DNA of 9,916 nucleotides from UBA2329 sp964577215 (GTDB lineage Bacteria > Bacteroidota > Bacteroidia > Chitinophagales > Saprospiraceae): assembly GCA_964577215.1 (NCBI GenBank), contig CAZNYK010000142.1, positions 1-9,916 on the forward strand, in the 5' to 3' direction. Made by a program: the position numbers and the translations under genes. This document shows positions 6,683 through 9,916 of the stretch, one piece after another. Position 1 is the stretch's first letter, and each line of letters opens with the position of its first letter. The notes below the pieces were generated by a model that was not told where the DNA came from, searched no databases, and saw nothing but the letters and a program-made list of their open reading frames with translations.

Positions 6683-6772
6683 CTATTCTCTCCTTACCAG
6701 GGCTATCAGATCAACGGGGATTGATGTGAGTTCAGAGATGGTACCATCCGAAGCATCAGGCATGCGGCCAGA
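6683..6772 (-). pseudogene. Decayed C-terminal fragment of a second Rpn-family gene
   Basis: Reading the minus strand from 6772 to the TAG at 6683-6685 gives about 29 codons including MPDASDGTISELTS and ending LVRRE. This aligns without gaps to the C-terminal tail of the Rpn-like protein encoded at 1990-3123 (LPDASDETIANLTS...IRRD): 14 identities over about 26 positions, plus several conservative changes, with the two stop codons only a few residues apart. In-frame TGA (6773-6775) lies just before it and no nuclease domain precedes it. Some nucleotide similarity continues a little further upstream in another frame, suggesting a frameshift. The fragment is read toward atpD and ends 35 bp before the atpD -33 box. 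It is best explained as the leftover 3' end of an Rpn-family gene whose 5' part was deleted. Confidence 0.75.
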
Positions 6773-6876
6773 TCAATGAAAAATGCAAAACTTTTTACCT
6801 CCATTCCCCATAAGTTCCCTAAAATTGTCCGCTAAAATTTACAAACAGACATTTTTTTAACTGTAATCACTCGACT

Positions 6877-9800
6877 ATGACCGGCTATCTGCGATTTGCC
6901 TTTTTTTGGCTGGCAGCGCTATTTATGGCTCAAAGCCAGCTCTTTGCGCAGGTCACCTTCCCCGTAAACGGGGTGTATGACCAGCGCGAAGGGCTCTATG
7001 CGTTCACCAACGCCACCATCCACACCTCGTACAACGAGCGCCTGGAAAAAGCCACCCTGCTCATCCACGACGGCAAGGTGGAAGCCGTGGGCCAGAAAGT
7101 GACGGTGCCGCCCAATGCGGTCGTCATCGACCTCAAAGGCAAGACCATTTACCCCTCGTTCATTGATCTCTACACCGACTACGGCATGCCGGCCCTGCGC
7201 CAGGATGCCCCCGCCGGTGGACGCATGTTCGGCGGGCCGGCACAGCGCACCAGCTCCAAAAAAGGCGCTTACGGCTGGAACGAAGCGCTTAAACCCGAAT
7301 TCCGCGCGCACGAGGTTTTCAGCGCCGACGAAAAAACGGCCAAGCCCCTGCGCGACATCGGCTTCGGCGCTGCGCTCAGCCATCAGCACGACGGCATCTC
7401 CCGCGGCAGCTCCACCCTCGTCGTACTCGGCGAGGAGAACGAACACAAGCTCATCGTGAAGGACAAAGCCGCCCACCACCTGTCCTTCCGCAAGGGCAAC
7501 TCCCGCCAGGACTATCCCTCCTCCCTCATGGGCAGTATCGCCCTACTGCGGCAAACATACTACGACGCGCAGTGGTACCAGGCTTCACAAGCTAAGGAGG
7601 AGTTCAACATTTCCCTGAACGCCTGGAACGAACTCGCGGCCCTGCCGCAGGTGTTCGAGGTGGCAGACCGCTTGGATGCGCTGCGCGCTGCGGCCATCGG
7701 CAAGGAATTCGGCATCACCTACATCATCAAAGGCGCCGGCGATGAGTACCAGCGTTTGGATGAACTCAAAAAAACCGGTTCCTCCCTCATCCTGCCGCTC
7801 AACTTCCCAGAGGCTTACGATGTGGAAGACCCGCTCGACGCCCGGCGCATCAGCCTGACCCAGCTCAAACACTGGGAAATGGCCCCCTCCAATGCCGCCC
7901 GCGTAGCCGCAGCAGGCATCCCTTTCGCGCTCACAGCCCACGGCCTTCGCAACAAGTCGGAGTTTATGGCGCAAGTGCGCAAAGCCATCGAGTACGGCCT
8001 GTCCGAGCAGGATGCGCTCAAAGCCCTCACCCACACACCTGCCGTGCTCATGGGCGCCGGCGACAAGCTCGGCAGCTTGGCGCCGGGTAAAATCGCCAAC
8101 TTCTTCATTGCCAACGGCAATGTGTTTGCTAAAGACGCCAAAATTTACCACCATTGGGTAAACGGCAAGCCCTACGTGCTCAAGGATATGGATGCACCCG
8201 ACATATTGGGCAAATACAATCTCGAAATGTCCGCGTCATCCCCCGCGCCTGCCCTATGGCGCTACTCTATGGTGGTGAGCGGCACGGATGAAGCCCCGGA
8301 AATTAAAATCCAGACAGGCGACACCTCCTTCGTAAAAGCAAAGCACACTTACAGCAAAGGGCTGATAACTCTGTCCTTCGCCATAAAAGAAGGTGAAAAC
8401 CGGGTGCGCCTCTCCGGCGTGATATCCGGCAAAAACTGGTCGGGCACGGGTGAAGACGATACAGGCCGCCAGGTGGCCTGGTCTGCCGGATGGGTCGGCC
8501 CCAACGATGCGGCCGAAGTCAAAAAGCGGGATGAAAAACCCGCCGCCAAGCCTGAGCCGGGTGCAGTAAATTATCCCTTCGGCGCATACGGCTGGACTGC
8601 TCCTCCGAAGGCCGGTACTTACCTTATCACCAATGCCACAGTCTGGACCAACGAAAAAGACGGCATCCTTCAAAACGCCGACGTGTTGTTGAGCAACGGC
8701 AAGATCGCACAGGTGGGCAAAGGCCTGAAAGTACCGGATGCCATCGTGATAGACGGCACGGGCAGGCACCTCACCGCCGGCATCATTGACGAGCACTCCC
8801 ACATCGGCATATCGCGGGGGGTAAACGAAGGCACGCAAGCCAGCAGCGCTGAGGTTCGCATAGGCGATGTGGTCAACTCCGACGACGTCAACATCTACCG
8901 GCAGTTGTCGGGCGGGGTTACAACAGCCCAACTCCTGCACGGCTCATCCAACCCCATCGGCGGGCAGTCGGCCATCATCAAGCTGCGCTGGGGCTACGCG
9001 CCGGAAAAGATGATATTTGAAGGCGCTCCGGGATTCATCAAGTTTGCCCTCGGCGAAAACGTCAAACAATCCAACTGGGGAACCGGCAGCGACCGCTTCC
9101 CGCAAACCCGCATGGGCGTAGAGGAAGTATATAACGATCACTTCACCCGCGCCAAGGAATACGGCGCGCTGAAAGCATCGGGCCGGCCTTACCGCAAAGA
9201 CCTCGACATGGAAGCGCTGCTCGAAATCCTGGAGGGCAAGCGCCACATCTCCTGCCACTCCTACCGCCAAAGCGAGATCAACATGCTGATGAAAGTGGCC
9301 GAGCGCCACGGCTTTAAGGTCAATACTTTTACGCACATCCTCGAAGGCTACAAGGTGGCCGACAAAATGGCCAAACACGGCGCCGGCGGCTCCAGCTTCT
9401 CCGACTGGTGGGCATACAAATACGAGGTATATGACGCCATTCCTTACAACGGCGCCATCATGCATGAGCAGGGCGTCACCGTTGCCTTCAACTCCGATGA
9501 TGCCGAAATGGCCCGCCGTCTCAACCAGGAAGCTGCCAAAGCCGTCCTCTTCGGAGGCGTTTCGGAGGAGGACGCGCTCAAGTTTGTGACCCTCAACCCG
9601 GCCAAACTCCTGCGCATCGACCACCGCGTGGGCAGCCTCAAGCCCGGCAAAGACGCCGACGTCGTGCTCTGGTCCGATCACCCGCTATCGGTATATGCCA
9701 AAGCGGAAATGACCTTCATCGACGGCATCCGCTTCTTCGATCGCCAGGAAGACCTGCGCCTGCGAAACGAATTGCAAAACGAACGCCACCGCATCGTGCA

Positions 9801-9916
9801 AAAACTGCTCAAGGAAAAACAACAGGGCGGAAGAACCCAACCAGTGATGGGAAGGCAGAGCTTCATGATCTACCATTGTGACGACGACCACGACGAAATG
9901 GGGGAGGAGGATCATA
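6877..9916 (+). CDS. Exported tandem-domain amidohydrolase, first domain degenerate; 3' end outside window
   Basis: From the ATG at 6877 there are 1013 open codons to the window edge with no stop. Residues 1-24 form a signal peptide (hydrophobic 5-17, cleavage near LFAQ). Two amidohydrolase (imidazolonepropionase/dihydroorotase-like) modules follow. Module 1, about 35-430, has the flanking beta-sandwich and a LGSLAPGKIANFFI closing segment, but its metal motif reads YTD at 99-101 where HxH is expected, and its strand-8 position reads TAHG (353-356) with no aspartate. A linker of about 130 residues, part predicted beta-rich, leads to module 2 from about 563. Module 2 keeps HSH at 640-642, histidines at 794 (CHSY) and 820 (THILEG), and aspartates at 874-875 (NSDD), then GSLKPGKDADVVLW. 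Module 2 should therefore be the metal-dependent hydrolase and module 1 structural or substrate-binding. The substrate is unknown; peptide-like or cyclic amides are possible. The tail near residue 1000 is rich in His, Asp and Glu, so the stop is probably close to the window edge. Confidence 0.9.
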   Translation, partial: MTGYLRFAFFWLAALFMAQSQLFAQVTFPVNGVYDQREGLYAFTNATIHTSYNERLEKATLLIHDGKVEAVGQKVTVPPNAVVIDLKGKTIYPSFIDLYTDYGMPALRQDAPAGGRMFGGPAQRTSSKKGAYGWNEALKPEFRAHEVFSADEKTAKPLRDIGFGAALSHQHDGISRGSSTLVVLGEENEHKLIVKDKAAHHLSFRKGNSRQDYPSSLMGSIALLRQTYYDAQWYQASQAKEEFNISLNAWNELAALPQVFEVADRLDALRAAAIGKEFGITYIIKGAGDEYQRLDELKKTGSSLILPLNFPEAYDVEDPLDARRISLTQLKHWEMAPSNAARVAAAGIPFALTAHGLRNKSEFMAQVRKAIEYGLSEQDALKALTHTPAVLMGAGDKLGSLAPGKIANFFIANGNVFAKDAKIYHHWVNGKPYVLKDMDAPDILGKYNLEMSASSPAPALWRYSMVVSGTDEAPEIKIQTGDTSFVKAKHTYSKGLITLSFAIKEGENRVRLSGVISGKNWSGTGEDDTGRQVAWSAGWVGPNDAAEVKKRDEKPAAKPEPGAVNYPFGAYGWTAPPKAGTYLITNATVWTNEKDGILQNADVLLSNGKIAQVGKGLKVPDAIVIDGTGRHLTAGIIDEHSHIGISRGVNEGTQASSAEVRIGDVVNSDDVNIYRQLSGGVTTAQLLHGSSNPIGGQSAIIKLRWGYAPEKMIFEGAPGFIKFALGENVKQSNWGTGSDRFPQTRMGVEEVYNDHFTRAKEYGALKASGRPYRKDLDMEALLEILEGKRHISCHSYRQSEINMLMKVAERHGFKVNTFTHILEGYKVADKMAKHGAGGSSFSDWWAYKYEVYDAIPYNGAIMHEQGVTVAFNSDDAEMARRLNQEAAKAVLFGGVSEEDALKFVTLNPAKLLRIDHRVGSLKPGKDADVVLWSDHPLSVYAKAEMTFIDGIRFFDRQEDLRLRNELQNERHRIVQKLLKEKQQGGRTQPVMGRQSFMIYHCDDDHDEMGEEDH

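Larger units (their letters stand above)
6566..6876. other. Divergent intergenic region between atpD and the amidohydrolase gene
   Basis: This 311-bp stretch holds the atpD promoter (6618-6648), a short GC-rich block (6667-6679), a decayed Rpn C-terminal fragment (6683-6772), and an AT-rich leader before the ATG at 6877. In that leader CTAAAATT occurs twice (6819-6826 and 6832-6839). TAAAATTG at 6820-6827 is a one-mismatch match to the Bacteroidota -7 box for the plus-strand gene, but I find no matching -33 box. The open frame on the plus strand over 6564-6779 overlaps the promoter and has no family resemblance, so I do not call it. Confidence 0.7.

Noticed and set aside
6564..6779. 71-residue open frame on the plus strand
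   Set aside because: It overlaps the atpD start, promoter and the Rpn remnant on the opposite strand, and its basic low-complexity start has no known match.
6919..9915. Multiple minus-strand open frames of up to 245 residues
   Set aside because: They lie opposite the continuous amidohydrolase frame, which carries the signal peptide and metal-site motifs; they are antisense shadows of a GC-rich gene.

Overview
The window most likely comes from a member of the Bacteroidota. The evidence is a TTTG-N19-TAnnTTTG promoter of the type used by the Bacteroidota primary sigma factor, weak or absent Shine-Dalgarno sequences, a short-form ATP synthase epsilon subunit, and a very large two-module secreted amidohydrolase of a kind common in that phylum. 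Most genes are GC-rich. A class such as Saprospiria is possible, but the sequence does not prove it. A run of exactly 100 N at 2167-2266 shows that this is a draft scaffold.

Layout, left to right. (1) 1-1915, minus: a secreted serine hydrolase with a beta-lactamase (class C / S12-like) fold behind a GH3 C-terminal-like module. It has no GH3 barrel, and its 3' end runs off the window. (2) 1990-3123, minus: an AT-richer Rpn/YhgA-like PDDEXK nuclease whose C-terminal region contains a 12-bp (EGRA) tandem repeat broken by the assembly gap. (3) 3194-4555, plus, divergent from the nuclease: an S13 D-Ala-D-Ala carboxypeptidase/endopeptidase (PBP4, dacB). (4) 4564-4596: an intrinsic terminator that works on the minus strand. 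(5) 4620-6565, minus: atpC and atpD, a stand-alone two-gene ATP synthase unit with a good promoter at 6618-6648. (6) 6566-6876: a 311-bp divergent intergenic region holding that promoter and a decayed C-terminal fragment of a second Rpn-family gene. (7) 6877 to beyond 9916, plus: an exported tandem amidohydrolase whose first domain has lost its metal-site residues and whose second keeps them; its 3' end is outside the window.

The large genes at both ends have no stop codon inside the window. Long open frames opposite them and opposite atpD are antisense shadows. Functionally the window mixes envelope or periplasmic enzymes (two penicillin-recognising-fold proteins and an amidohydrolase) with the catalytic core of F1-ATPase. 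The Rpn nuclease and the separate Rpn remnant, about 3.6 kb apart, are the accessory component. I found no strong candidate for a wholly new multi-gene system. The most notable items are the Rpn remnant, the GH3-less fusion hydrolase and the half-dead tandem amidohydrolase.
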